In this document: positions 1 to 9,042 of the stretch, in pieces
How the letters are laid out: each line of letters begins with the position of its first letter
How positions within the stretch are numbered: the stretch's first letter is position 1
NCBI RefSeq assembly: GCF_036226365.1
Contig: NZ_CP108462.1
Span: forward strand, 4,462,501-4,526,500
Length of the DNA stretch: 64,000 nucleotides
Direction: 5' to 3'
DNA from: Streptomyces sp. NBC_01262
GTDB lineage: Bacteria > Actinomycetota > Actinomycetes > Streptomycetales > Streptomycetaceae
Made by a program: the position numbers and the translations under genes
Notes under the pieces: generated by a model
Seen by the model: the letters and a program-made list of their open reading frames with translations, nothing else
What the model was told of the DNA's origin: nothing
Databases searched by the model: none

Positions 1-1
1 G

Positions 2-820
2 CCGTACTACGACTCGTACGCGGCCTGCATCGCCATGGCCGGCGGCGTGCGCGTACCCGTCACGCTGCGCCCCGACGGGGACACCTTCGCCCTGGACCTG
101 GACGAGCTGCGGGCCGCCGTCACGCCCCGCACCCGCCTCATCCTCCTCAACACCCCGCACAACCCCACCGGCACCGTGCTGAGCCGCGCCGAGCTCACGG
201 CGGTCGCCGAGCTGGCCGTTGAGCGCGATCTCCTGGTCGTCACCGACGAGGTCTACGAGCACCTGGTCTTCGACGGCGAGCACATCCCGCTGGCCACCCT
301 GCCCGGGATGCGCGGGCGCACCGTCACCATCGGCTCGGCCGGCAAGACCTTCTCCTTCACCGGCTGGAAGGTCGGCTGGGTCACCGCGATCCCGGAGCTA
401 GTCGGCGCCGTCCGCTCGGCCAAGCAGTTCCTGACCTACGTGGCCTCCGGCCCCTTCCAGTACGCCGTCGCCGAGGCCCTGCGCCTGCCCGACTCCTACT
501 TCGCGGACTTCCACGCCGACATGAAGGCCAAGCGCGACCTGCTGAGCGCGGGCCTGGCCGACGCGGGGTTCACCGTCTTCCGGCCCGCCGGCACCTACTT
601 CGTCACCACCGACATCCGCCCCCTCGGCGAGACGGACGGCTTCGCCTTCTGCCGGACCCTGCCCGAGCGGGTCGGCGTCGTGGCCATCCCGAACGCGGTC
701 TTCTACGACCACAAGGCGGCCGGGGCCCCGTATGTGCGCTTCGCCTTCTGCAAGCAGGAGTCCGTGCTGTCCGAAGCCGTCTCCCGGCTGGGGAAGCTGA
801 GGGGCTCCGGCTCAGTCTGA
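2..820 (+). CDS. PLP-dependent class I/II aminotransferase (5' end outside window)
   Basis: The reading frame is open from base 2, so the gene starts before the window. It begins PYYDSYAACIAMAGG, a typical mid-protein stretch of fold-type I aminotransferases. The sequence shows NTPHNPTGTVLS (substrate and PLP contact loop), TDEVYEHLVF (Asp and Tyr that contact the cofactor) and SAGKTFSFTGWKVGW, whose Lys would form the Schiff base with pyridoxal phosphate. The C-terminal YVRFAFCK carries the Arg that binds the substrate carboxylate in this family. The pattern fits the MalY/kynurenine/methionine aminotransferase branch; the amino donor cannot be told from sequence. The stop overlaps the 3' end of the convergent GH26-like gene by 9 bases. 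Confidence 0.9.
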   Translation, partial: PYYDSYAACIAMAGGVRVPVTLRPDGDTFALDLDELRAAVTPRTRLILLNTPHNPTGTVLSRAELTAVAELAVERDLLVVTDEVYEHLVFDGEHIPLATLPGMRGRTVTIGSAGKTFSFTGWKVGWVTAIPELVGAVRSAKQFLTYVASGPFQYAVAEALRLPDSYFADFHADMKAKRDLLSAGLADAGFTVFRPAGTYFVTTDIRPLGETDGFAFCRTLPERVGVVAIPNAVFYDHKAAGAPYVRFAFCKQESVLSEAVSRLGKLRGSGSV

Positions 821-1969
821 GCGACCGTCCGGAACCTTGGTGAGCGTGAGGGTTTTGACGCCCTTACGGAAAGCGTGCCGGGCAGCAGACGTGGAGGTGA
901 ACGTCCAGTCCGCGCCACCGCCCTGGGCACGGGTGTACTGGAACCAGACGAAGCCGATCACGTCCGGATGGCTCTTCAGCCAGGGGAACAGGCTGGCGGT
1001 CCACGCCGCCTTCTGGGCACCTGGCTGGGAGCCGGTCTCGGTGATGAGGAGCGGCCGCTCGGTGAAGGCGCGCATCCTGGTGAGCGTCGGGTCGAGCAGC
1101 TGCTTCGCCGTCCGCTCGCCGACGTCGTAGGCGGAGATGCCGAGCCAGTCGACGTAGGCATCGCCCGGGTAGAGGGACTTGAGGCTCACCGGGTCGGCGC
1201 CGCGCAAGGTGTTCGGGGACCAGATCCAGATCACGTTGTCCGCACCGGCCCGGCGGAAGATGTCGTGAATGTGCTTCCAGGCGGCCTTGTACTGGCCGGG
1301 CTTGTTGACGCCGTTGCGCTCGGCCCAGGGGTACCAGTGGCCGTTCATCTCGTGGCCGAAGCGCAGGCCCACGGGCCAGCCGTTCTCCTTGACCGCCTTG
1401 GCAAAGGTCTTGATGTAGGCGTCGTGTTTGCCGTCGATGATGGTGGCGAGGGAGTACTCGGGCTGCTGGGTGCCCTTGGCCCTGCCGGCCCAGGGTTCCC
1501 AGGAGATGACCGGTAGGGCGTTCTGACCGTAGGCGGCCCGGATGACTCCCGGGTCGAAGCCCTTCGTCCAGTTGACGAAGTACTGGACCATGTTGGGCGC
1601 GGTCCCGCCCGCGTCCTTGGTGATCCCGGAGAGCACCGAGGACCGCCACGGTGCGTCAGGGGCGGCGACCCCGAAGTACTTGGACCCCTTCGGCGGGGTG
1701 AGGAGCGCCGCCTTGCCGGGGATGGTGACCGTCGGGGTCGGCGAAGCAAGGGTCACGCTCGTGCCCGCGGGCTGGGCGGCACGGTTGTTCCCACCGCCGC
1801 CGAGCTCATACGCGCCCACACCGATCACCAGCGCGGCGACCAGGCCCAGGCCTGCGACGGCGAGCCTTGTACGCCCCGTCCCGCTGCCCGGATTCCGCCC
1901 GCCGTCATCGGTGTGCTCGGTGTGCTCGGTGTGCTCGTCGGCCTCGGCCTCATCGGTGGGGTCGGGCAT
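812..1969 (-). CDS. GH26-like membrane-anchored glycoside hydrolase (paralogue 1)
   Basis: The protein has 385 aa. A short acidic, Thr/His-rich cytoplasmic tail is followed by one membrane segment (about residues 35-55), a linker and an extracellular TIM-barrel domain. The motif RFGHEMNGHWYPW places a candidate acid/base Glu at about 207, and LLITETGS a candidate nucleophile Glu at about 311, the arrangement of clan GH-A family 26 (beta-mannanase type). The ATG at 1969 is preferred because GGAGAG lies just upstream; a TTG at 1981 is also open. It is the last gene of a four-gene minus-strand operon (GT2, GH26, GT-C, GH26), and its start lies 18 bases after the preceding stop. The substrate is not known; the neighbours suggest the polymer made by the GT2. 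Confidence 0.8.
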   Translation of the reverse strand: MPDPTDEAEADEHTEHTEHTDDGGRNPGSGTGRTRLAVAGLGLVAALVIGVGAYELGGGGNNRAAQPAGTSVTLASPTPTVTIPGKAALLTPPKGSKYFGVAAPDAPWRSSVLSGITKDAGGTAPNMVQYFVNWTKGFDPGVIRAAYGQNALPVISWEPWAGRAKGTQQPEYSLATIIDGKHDAYIKTFAKAVKENGWPVGLRFGHEMNGHWYPWAERNGVNKPGQYKAAWKHIHDIFRRAGADNVIWIWSPNTLRGADPVSLKSLYPGDAYVDWLGISAYDVGERTAKQLLDPTLTRMRAFTERPLLITETGSQPGAQKAAWTASLFPWLKSHPDVIGFVWFQYTRAQGGGADWTFTSTSAARHAFRKGVKTLTLTKVPDGRSD

Positions 1970-1987
1970 CGATCTCTCCAACGTGAC

Positions 1988-3619
1988 CTACTCCGCGCTC
2001 TTCACCGATACCCGGCGCAGGAGCGCCACCCGCAGCCCGCCCGCGAACTCCCGTGCGCCCGTCACCTTGTAATTGGCCTGGAGGAACGTTCCCTCCACCT
2101 CCGTCATACCGGCGTACGGGGTGGCGGTGCTCGCGGTGGTCACCAGCCAGATCCGCTTGACGCCCTCGGAGCACACCACCGGTGCCGAACAGGGCTGCCC
2201 GGTGTACGTGCCGTCCTGCTCCGGCGACACCACGACGTACACCTCGCTCGGCCGGCTGACGGCATTCCGAAGCTGGTACGCCAGGGCCCGCATCGTGGCC
2301 GCCCGGTCGCCGCCGTAGACGATGCCGTCGCCCGCCTCCTGCTGCCCGAGCATGTAGGAGGCGGAGGACTCGTAGTCGGGCTCGCCCGTCTGCGGGTCGG
2401 CGCTCAGCGGCCGGAGGGCGGGAAACGAGACCACCGCCACGGCGACCGCGGCCGCCAGGCCGGCCACCAGTTGCCGCGTCGGCACTGCCTGGTCCCGGCC
2501 GGGCAGCGCCCTGGCCAGTCCGCACACCCCGGCGCCCGCGAGCAGGGCCAGGGCCGGCAGGGTGAAGACGAAGTAGGAGGGCGTGAACAGGTTGGCGTAG
2601 GAGCGCAGGCCGAACAGCGCCAGCGGCGGCAGCACGACCCACACCAGCAGCGCCAGCCCGGTCTTGCGGCCCACCAGCACGCCCAGTACGGCGAGTACGC
2701 CCACAGCGGCGGCGACCTTCGCGGACCCCAGCAGGTCCTGGGGCAGGTGCAGCAGCGTGTCGATGCCGGTGCCGCTCTGCGGGTCCTGGTGGTTCTGGCC
2801 GCGGGCCAGCACCAGCACCGCGAGCAGGGGCGCGACCGGCACCAGGGTCACCGCGAACCAGGCGCCCACGCGCTGGCGCTCGGTGATGACCGTCAACACG
2901 AAGTACGCGACGACCACAGTGGCGGCGACCGGGTGGAACAGCCCGGTGAACAGCATGCCGAGGGCGTAGCCGCCCCAGCGGTCGGCGCCCTCGTGGTCCA
3001 GCGCCCGGTACAGCAGCAGCGCGGCCACCACCACGGCCAGGGCCGACATCGCGTAGGGCCTGGCGTCCGTGGCGTACCGGGTGGTGGCGGGGAGCACCGC
3101 GAAGACCAGCCCGCCGACCAGCCCGGTCGGGGCGTCGAACATCCGGCGGCCCAGCAGCGCCAGCAGACCGGCGGTCACCGCCATCGCCACCAGGGACGGG
3201 AGCCGCAACGGTGCCGGGTCCGCGCCGACGAGCGAGACCCACAGGTGCATGAGCACGTAGTAGGGGGCGAGCACGACGTCCGTGTTGTCGAGCAGCCGTC
3301 CCAGGTCGGTCCAGGACAGATGGGCGGCCCACCAGGTGGCCGACTCGTCCTGCCGTACCTGTGTGTTCGCCAGGTTGTACGCGCCCAGGCCGAGCGTGAC
3401 CAGGGCCGGCGGCAGCATGGTGACACCCCGGCCCATGCCGGTGCCGCGCTGCTCGTTGCGGCCGCGCCCGCGGGCGGGCCCGGGGGCGCCGGGATCCGGG
3501 TCGGCGGGCTGCTCGCGGCGCGGCTGCGTGATGATGCGCAGCGGGACGGTGTTGTCGGGGAAGCCGGAGTCCACGTATCCGTCGCCCGCGCGAGTGTCAC
3601 CGGACGGCCGGTCGCTCAT
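1988..3619 (-). CDS. Polytopic GT-C glycosyltransferase, GT39/mannosyltransferase-like
   Basis: The protein has 543 aa, with about ten hydrophobic segments after a soluble, Pro/Arg-rich N-terminus of roughly 65 residues. An Asp-Glu pair in the first external loop (VRQDESATWW) followed by LRLPSL is the usual lipid-linked-sugar transferase signature of GT39/GT83-type enzymes. The C-terminal 130 residues form a soluble outer domain. The ATG at 3619 overlaps the stop of the upstream GH26-like gene (ATGA), which indicates translational coupling. The longer open frame to 4123 runs inside the upstream gene and is not real. It probably transfers a sugar from a polyprenyl donor to an extracytoplasmic acceptor. 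The specificity is inferred from the family only. Confidence 0.8.
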   Translation of the reverse strand: MSDRPSGDTRAGDGYVDSGFPDNTVPLRIITQPRREQPADPDPGAPGPARGRGRNEQRGTGMGRGVTMLPPALVTLGLGAYNLANTQVRQDESATWWAAHLSWTDLGRLLDNTDVVLAPYYVLMHLWVSLVGADPAPLRLPSLVAMAVTAGLLALLGRRMFDAPTGLVGGLVFAVLPATTRYATDARPYAMSALAVVVAALLLYRALDHEGADRWGGYALGMLFTGLFHPVAATVVVAYFVLTVITERQRVGAWFAVTLVPVAPLLAVLVLARGQNHQDPQSGTGIDTLLHLPQDLLGSAKVAAAVGVLAVLGVLVGRKTGLALLVWVVLPPLALFGLRSYANLFTPSYFVFTLPALALLAGAGVCGLARALPGRDQAVPTRQLVAGLAAAVAVAVVSFPALRPLSADPQTGEPDYESSASYMLGQQEAGDGIVYGGDRAATMRALAYQLRNAVSRPSEVYVVVSPEQDGTYTGQPCSAPVVCSEGVKRIWLVTTASTATPYAGMTEVEGTFLQANYKVTGAREFAGGLRVALLRRVSVKSAE

Positions 3620-4827
3620 GACTTCTTCCCTGACGAGGAGCTGCTGGAGGGTCTGCTCGACGCGCCCACCTGTTCTCCGGTGGCGAGGTCGAGGGTCGCG
3701 AGGCCCTTCTGGAACGCCTGCTGTTCGGCCGCGCTGGAGGTGAACCGCCAGTTGGCCCCCGCGCCGGTCTTCTTGTCCTTCTGCGTCCAGATGAATCCGA
3801 TGACGTCCGGGTTCTCCTTCAACCAGGGGAACAGCGCGTTGACCCAGCCCAGTTGCCGGCTGTCGATCTGCGCCCCGGTCTCGGTGATGATGATCGGCTT
3901 GTCGGTGAAGGTCCTGATCTGCTTGATCGTCGCCCCGAAGGTGACGGCGGGCGAGGTCTCCCGCACGCCGTAGCCCGTCATGCCCACCCAGTCGACGTAG
4001 GCGTCGCCCGGATACAGCAGCTTCAGCTTGACGTTGGGCGCCGGACGGACGATGTTCGGCGCCCAGACCCAGATCACGTTGCTGGCCCCGGCCTTGTCGA
4101 ACAGGTCGTGGACATGCCGCCACGCCTTGACGTACTCGCCCTTCTTGTTGCCGTTCACCCGCTCCGACCAGGGGTACCAGACACCGTTCATCTCATGCGC
4201 GAAGCGCAGTACCAGCGGAAGCTTGGCCTTCGCGATGGACTTGGCCGTCTTGGTGATGTAGCTGTCGTACGTGCCGTCGATGATGTCGGACAGCTGGTAC
4301 TCGGGCTGGTCGATGTTGGTCTTGAGGACGAGCCCGTTCGGGTTCTGCTGCCCGCCCCTCCAGGGCTCCCAGGTCAGCACCGGCAGCGTGCGGTGCGAGT
4401 AGGCGGCCGTGATCGAGCCGGGGTTGAACTTCTCGTTCCACGACAGGAAGTACGAGGCCATCGTCGGACGGATACCGCCGGCGTCGGTGGCGAGCTGGTC
4501 GATTTCCTTGGCGTTGTAGGGCGCCTTGAACGTGGCCGCGCCGAAGTACGTCCCGTCCGGGTTCAGGAACTGCTCCTTGGTCGGGATGCTGGAGCCGCTC
4601 GTGCCCTTCAGCCGGTTGATCAGCCCCTGGCTGTCCGACTGGGCGCCGAGCCCGATGTAGTCGCCACTGTGCGCATTGGAGAGCACGGCCGCGTACACGC
4701 CGTACGACAGCGTCCCGAGCAGCACCACGTTGACGGCCATCCACACCCGGAGCCGGATGCCGCTGCCGCGGCTCCACCAGTGAAGCTTCTTCGGTTTCTG
4801 CTGGCGACGCCTGCCGGGGCTAGACAC
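3616..4827 (-). CDS. GH26-like membrane-anchored glycoside hydrolase (paralogue 2)
   Basis: The protein has 403 aa. A basic N-terminus is followed by one membrane segment (about residues 27-48), with the bulk outside the cell. RFAHEMNGVWYPW gives a candidate acid/base Glu at 212, and IIITETGAQ a candidate nucleophile at 316. LTWEPW and VIWVWAPN are shared with the two other GH26-like proteins of this locus. The GTG start at 4827 lies inside the last codons of the GT2 gene (8-base overlap), and the stop overlaps the ATG of the GT-C gene, so the genes are tightly coupled. Enzymes of this kind beside a processive synthase usually trim or release the polymer; that role is inferred. Confidence 0.82.
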   Translation of the reverse strand: MSSPGRRRQQKPKKLHWWSRGSGIRLRVWMAVNVVLLGTLSYGVYAAVLSNAHSGDYIGLGAQSDSQGLINRLKGTSGSSIPTKEQFLNPDGTYFGAATFKAPYNAKEIDQLATDAGGIRPTMASYFLSWNEKFNPGSITAAYSHRTLPVLTWEPWRGGQQNPNGLVLKTNIDQPEYQLSDIIDGTYDSYITKTAKSIAKAKLPLVLRFAHEMNGVWYPWSERVNGNKKGEYVKAWRHVHDLFDKAGASNVIWVWAPNIVRPAPNVKLKLLYPGDAYVDWVGMTGYGVRETSPAVTFGATIKQIRTFTDKPIIITETGAQIDSRQLGWVNALFPWLKENPDVIGFIWTQKDKKTGAGANWRFTSSAAEQQAFQKGLATLDLATGEQVGASSRPSSSSSSGKKS

Positions 4828-6139
4828 TCATCATCACCGACCCGCCGAGCATCAGCCCTCCGATCAGATACGGAACCAGCACCAGTGGGGTACGGGACTT
4901 CTCGCCGGCGAAGCTGTCCGCCCGGGTGCCCCAGCTCGCGTTGTGCGCGCAGCGGAAGAAGCCGAGCAGACGCACCGGCAGCAGCAGCAAGGTATTGATC
5001 ACCATGAAGGTGGGCAGGAAGAGCAGGTCCTGGGGGCGGTACGCGAAGTGCCGGCCGAACCGGATCATGATCGAGACCAGGGACATCAGTGCCGCCAGGG
5101 CAACGAGCATGACCAGCGACTTGGCGGGGTCGCTGGGCAGCGGCAGGTCCTGGTAGATCCCCGGGCGGCCCCGGTGGAAGGCCGCGACGACCCAGGAGGC
5201 GAAGGTGCCGAGCAGCACGAAGGGGACGGCGACGTCCGCCGCGTAGAACAGCGCCAGCATCTTCGCGTGGCGCAGCATCCACGGCATCATCCGCAGGGTG
5301 TTGTACTGCGAGCCGCGAGCCCAGCGGAACTGCTGTTTCGCCAGCTTTCTCAACTCCAGCGGGGCATCCGTGTAGACCAGCGACGTGGACTGGTAGACGG
5401 TGCGGTATCCGGCTTTGAGCGTGTAGTTGGTGAGCGTGCGGTCGTCGCTCACCTCCAGGAACACGCCGAGGAACTTCTCGCTGAGGAAGGCGTCCATGCA
5501 GTCGAAGAGGATGTGGCTGCGGAAGGCGATGGTGCGGCCGGGCAGGCAGCCGACCGTGCCGAGCACACTCATCGCCGGCATCGAGTACTGGCAGCGCACG
5601 CTCTCCAGCCAGTCGGCCCAGCGGGTGAGCACGGTGCGGCTCGGCTGGAGGATTCGCTGACGGGTGGTCACTCCGCCGACGTCGGAGTCGCGGAACGGCT
5701 TGAGCAGTTCGCTGAGGGTGTTCTCGGTCCAGATGGTGTCGGAGTCGACCAGTACGGCGATCTCGCCGGTCGACGATTCCAGTCCCACTTTGAGCGCGTT
5801 GCGCTTGCCGGGGATGGCCGTCCAGTGCCAGCCGACGCGGAGATCGTCGCAGATGCGCTCCAGCGCCTCGTTGCGGCGCCCGTTGATCACGACGATGATC
5901 TCGGTCGGTCTCTGCTCGATGATCCGGCCGACGACCTCACGGAACAGGTCCTCGGGCTCGTCCACCACCGGAATGATCACGGAGGTGGTGGCCTCATAGG
6001 AACGCTTCCAGGGCTTGTAGCGGCGCGTGAGGACCACCTTGATGACCCACAGCACCCAGATCAGTGCCATGAAGACCGCGAAGGGGTACACCACACCGTG
6101 CAGCCGCAACTCGCGCAATTCGAGCAGAAAGGCCAGCAT
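4820..6139 (-). CDS. Processive family 2 glycosyltransferase, hyaluronan-synthase-like
   Basis: The protein has 439 aa. A membrane segment (about 15-37) precedes the GT-A catalytic domain, and about four more hydrophobic segments follow from about 285. The processive-synthase motifs are present in order: SVIIPVVDE, VDSDT (Asp132/Asp134, UDP and metal binding), GCLPGR (197-202), SDDRTLTN (Asp232/233, catalytic base region) and QQFRW (269-273). The DDR-x-LTN spelling resembles class I hyaluronan synthases more than cellulose synthases. The start is taken at 6139, after an AAGAAGA stretch; an upstream codon at 6187 is less likely. It is the first gene of the minus-strand operon and is divergent from a UDP-glucose dehydrogenase that could supply UDP-glucuronate. 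The polymer itself is unknown. Confidence 0.85.
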   Translation of the reverse strand: MLAFLLELRELRLHGVVYPFAVFMALIWVLWVIKVVLTRRYKPWKRSYEATTSVIIPVVDEPEDLFREVVGRIIEQRPTEIIVVINGRRNEALERICDDLRVGWHWTAIPGKRNALKVGLESSTGEIAVLVDSDTIWTENTLSELLKPFRDSDVGGVTTRQRILQPSRTVLTRWADWLESVRCQYSMPAMSVLGTVGCLPGRTIAFRSHILFDCMDAFLSEKFLGVFLEVSDDRTLTNYTLKAGYRTVYQSTSLVYTDAPLELRKLAKQQFRWARGSQYNTLRMMPWMLRHAKMLALFYAADVAVPFVLLGTFASWVVAAFHRGRPGIYQDLPLPSDPAKSLVMLVALAALMSLVSIMIRFGRHFAYRPQDLLFLPTFMVINTLLLLPVRLLGFFRCAHNASWGTRADSFAGEKSRTPLVLVPYLIGGLMLGGSVMMSV

Positions 6140-6471
6140 GTCTTCTTCTTGTCGACCTAATCCCTCAGGGCCGCCACGATGCGGCATGCTGCGAAGACTC
6201 TAGTCGGGGACAACAAGATGCAAATCCGATAATGCTCGCTATTCCTCCCCGCGATCCGCAAGCGTTACGTGTTGGTGACATGGAATGCGTTTCGTCCGGG
6301 GAATCCCCGTCAGATCCATGCCGGATCAGCCCAAACACCCCACCGGACCAGCGTCTGACAGGGTCTTACGGCCACCGGGTCTGACGGACAGTCGGCTGGT
6401 TCGCGCTTTCCTTCGGGCTACTCTCACCGGAATCCCACGGTCACCCGAGCGCCCCGGAAGGACATCCGCTC
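6140..6471. promoter_or_regulatory. Divergent promoter region of the polysaccharide locus
   Basis: These 332 bases separate the GT2 operon (minus) from the UDP-glucose dehydrogenase gene (plus). The region is less GC-rich than its surroundings around 6205-6245. I see no convincing pair of -35/-10 hexamers, no coding frame and no RNA gene. It must hold the promoters for both transcripts. Confidence 0.5.
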
Positions 6472-7791
6472 ATGCGCCTCACCGTCATCGGCACCGGCTA
6501 CCTCGGCGCCACGCACGCCGCATGCATGGCGGAGCTGGGTCACGAAGTCCTCGGGGTGGATGTCGAGCCGGACAAGATCGCCGCGCTCCAGTCCGGGCAG
6601 GTCCCGTTCTACGAGCCCGGTCTGCCCGAGCTGCTGACGAGGAACCTGGCGAACGGCCGGCTGCGCTTCACCACCTCGTACGAGGAAGCCGCCGACTTCG
6701 GCGAGGTGCACTTCTCGTGCGTGGGCACCCCCCAGCGCAGCGACGGCACCGGCGCCGACCTGCGGTATGTCGACGCCGTGATCGAATCCCTCGCCCCGCA
6801 CCTGAGGCGCCCCACCCTGGTGGTCGGCAAGTCGACGGTGCCGGTCGGCACGGCTGCACGGCTGGCCTCCCGGCTCGCGCAGCTTGCCCCGGCCGGCGCG
6901 CGGGCGGAACTCGCCTGGAACCCGGAGTTCCTGCGCGAGGGCATGGCCGTCCAGGACACGCTGCGTCCGGACCGCCTGGTGTTCGGCATCAGCCCCGAAG
7001 CCCCGCACTCGGAGCGGCTGCTGCGAGAGGTGTACGCCACACCGCTGGCCGCCGGAGTACCGCTGGTGGTCGCCGACCTCCCCACCTCCGAGCTGGTCAA
7101 GACAGCGGCGAACGCCTTTCTGGCGACCAAGATCTCCTTCATCAACGCGATGGCCGAGGTCTGCGAGGCGACCGGCGCCGACGTGGCCCAGCTCTCGGCC
7201 GCGATGTCCCACGACGCCAGGATCGGCGGACGTTTCCTGCAGGCCGGAATCGGCTTCGGCGGCGGCTGTCTGCCCAAGGACATCCGCGCGTTCATGGCCC
7301 GGGCCGACGAACTGGGTGTCGGTCAGGCCCTGTCCTTCCTCCGCGAGGTCGACGCGATCAACCTGCGCCGCCGCACCCGCGTGCTGACTCTCGCCGACGA
7401 GTTGTGCGAGAACCGGCTGATGGAATGTCACATCGCCGTGTGGGGAGCGGCGTTCAAGCCCGACTCGGACGACATACGCGACTCTCCCGCGCTGGAGATC
7501 GCCCAGCGGCTGCACGCCCGCGGTGCGTCCGTCAGCGTCTACGACCCCAAGGCCATGGACAACGCCCGCAAACGCCACCCCGAGCTGGACTACGCCGCCA
7601 CCCCGCTCGACGCCGCCCAGGGCGCGGACCTGATTCTCCATCTGACCGAATGGCCCGAGTTCCGGGCGCTGGACCCGCACGCCGTCGCCGCGGTTGTGGC
7701 CCATCCGCGGATCATCGACGGCCGCAACGTCCTCGACCATGAGAGCTGGCGGGCGGCCGGCTGGACGTACCGCGCACTCGGACGGCCGTAA
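6472..7791 (+). CDS. UDP-glucose/GDP-mannose 6-dehydrogenase family protein
   Basis: The protein has 439 aa, the usual length. The N-terminal Rossmann fold starts MRLTVIGTGYLGATHAACMA (NAD binding). Lys210 and Asn214 lie in ELVKTAANAFLATK, and the catalytic Cys266 in GFGGGCLPKD. The C-terminal domain shows VWGAAFKPDSDDIRDSPAL, typical of UDP-glucose 6-dehydrogenases. It oxidises a UDP-hexose twice to the UDP-uronic acid, using two NAD+. A GGAAGGACA stretch precedes the ATG. It is divergent from the GT2 synthase, and a GH26-like lipoprotein follows 49 bases downstream, which supports a role in making a uronic-acid-containing polymer. Exact hexose specificity is inferred. Confidence 0.88.
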   Translation: MRLTVIGTGYLGATHAACMAELGHEVLGVDVEPDKIAALQSGQVPFYEPGLPELLTRNLANGRLRFTTSYEEAADFGEVHFSCVGTPQRSDGTGADLRYVDAVIESLAPHLRRPTLVVGKSTVPVGTAARLASRLAQLAPAGARAELAWNPEFLREGMAVQDTLRPDRLVFGISPEAPHSERLLREVYATPLAAGVPLVVADLPTSELVKTAANAFLATKISFINAMAEVCEATGADVAQLSAAMSHDARIGGRFLQAGIGFGGGCLPKDIRAFMARADELGVGQALSFLREVDAINLRRRTRVLTLADELCENRLMECHIAVWGAAFKPDSDDIRDSPALEIAQRLHARGASVSVYDPKAMDNARKRHPELDYAATPLDAAQGADLILHLTEWPEFRALDPHAVAAVVAHPRIIDGRNVLDHESWRAAGWTYRALGRP

Positions 7792-7840
7792 AGTCGGCCG
7801 AGAAGATGCCGATGCGTCCACATGACAGAACGGACGGGAA

Positions 7841-8962
7841 TTGAAGCCCCTCGCCGTATGGCGGTCCACCAACAGAGGTTTCCGGGCAGCCGCGTTGACA
7901 GGCGTACTGCTGCTGGGCCTCGTTTCGTGCTCGTCCTCCGGGAGCGACTCGGCAAGCGTCACGGGCTGGGGCGGCAGCTCGCCGTCCGCCACCCCATCGG
8001 CGTCGTCCTCGCCGACCGGTGCGACAACCCCGGTGGCTCCGGCGCCGTCCGTATCGATCGAGGCGGAGAGCAGGGAGACGTATCTGCACCCGGACGGGGA
8101 CTACTTCGGCGTCGCCACCTACAACGGGCCGACGGCGGAGGGCACGGACGCGGTGACGCAGGCGTCGGGCCAGCGTCCGAGAATCCTGCAGTACTACCAG
8201 GGGTGGAAACAGCCGTTCAAGGCCGCCGACGCCGAACTCACCTATGAGCAGGGCGCGTTGCCCCTGCTGACCTGGGAACCCCGTGGCAGGACCCTCGACA
8301 AGTACCAGCCGGAGTACGCGCTGAAGCAGATCGCCGCGGGAGCCCACGACGCGTACATCATCGGGTTCGCCCGTGCGGTCAAGGCCACCGGCCGGCCGCT
8401 GGCGCTGCGCTTCGCCCACGAGATGAACGGGACCTGGTACCCCTGGTCGGAGGGCAACAACGGCAACTCCTCGGGCGATTACGTGAAGGCGTACCGGCAC
8501 ATCCACGACCTGTTCCAGGCCGTCGGCGCGACCGACGTGATCTGGGTCTGGAGCCCCAACGTGATCCGGGGCGCCAAGGCCGGCCTGGAGCCGCTCTACC
8601 CGGGCGACCAGTACGTGGACTGGATCGGCATCGACGGCTACGGCTTCGGTGAGTCGACGGCCACCGAGGTACTCCAGCCCACGCTGAACCTGCTCCGGAA
8701 GTTCTCCGACAAGCCGGTGCTGCTCAGTGAGACAGGGTCGTCGCCGGGTTCGCAGCAACCCGGCTGGACGGCGGACCTGTTCCGCTGGATCAACAAGACC
8801 CCGAACGTGATCGGCTTCGTGTGGTTCCAGTTCAGCAAGGACCAGGGCGGCCAGTACGACTACCGGTTCGATATCAATCCGGCGACAAAGGCGGCGTTCC
8901 GCAACGGACTCAACTCGCTCCACCTGAGGGCCTGGCCAGTGGCAACAGTGCTCACACAGTGA
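7841..8962 (+). CDS. GH26-like lipoprotein (paralogue 3)
   Basis: The protein has 373 aa. It starts at a TTG after GGACGGGAA; no ATG or GTG in frame would keep the signal peptide. The lipobox is LVSC with Cys30, followed by a Ser/Pro/Thr linker to about residue 70. The catalytic domain shows RFAHEMNGTWYPW (candidate acid/base Glu194) and VLLSETGSSPG (candidate nucleophile Glu297). It aligns along its length with the GH26-like proteins at 812-1969 and 3616-4827 but uses a lipid anchor instead of a membrane helix. It follows the dehydrogenase gene and is probably co-transcribed with it. Confidence 0.82.
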   Translation: MKPLAVWRSTNRGFRAAALTGVLLLGLVSCSSSGSDSASVTGWGGSSPSATPSASSSPTGATTPVAPAPSVSIEAESRETYLHPDGDYFGVATYNGPTAEGTDAVTQASGQRPRILQYYQGWKQPFKAADAELTYEQGALPLLTWEPRGRTLDKYQPEYALKQIAAGAHDAYIIGFARAVKATGRPLALRFAHEMNGTWYPWSEGNNGNSSGDYVKAYRHIHDLFQAVGATDVIWVWSPNVIRGAKAGLEPLYPGDQYVDWIGIDGYGFGESTATEVLQPTLNLLRKFSDKPVLLSETGSSPGSQQPGWTADLFRWINKTPNVIGFVWFQFSKDQGGQYDYRFDINPATKAAFRNGLNSLHLRAWPVATVLTQ

Positions 8963-9042
8963 GGCATCACCTGGCTCCTGAGGGCGCAGTCAACGCTAAC
9001 ATTCACCCAATTGAGTGATTGGAAGGATGAAGCCCCCAGGCC

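Noticed and set aside
1913..3973. 686-codon plus-strand open frame
   Set aside because: It is Gly/Arg/His-rich and antisense to the well-supported GT-C and GH26-like genes; a GC-bias shadow.
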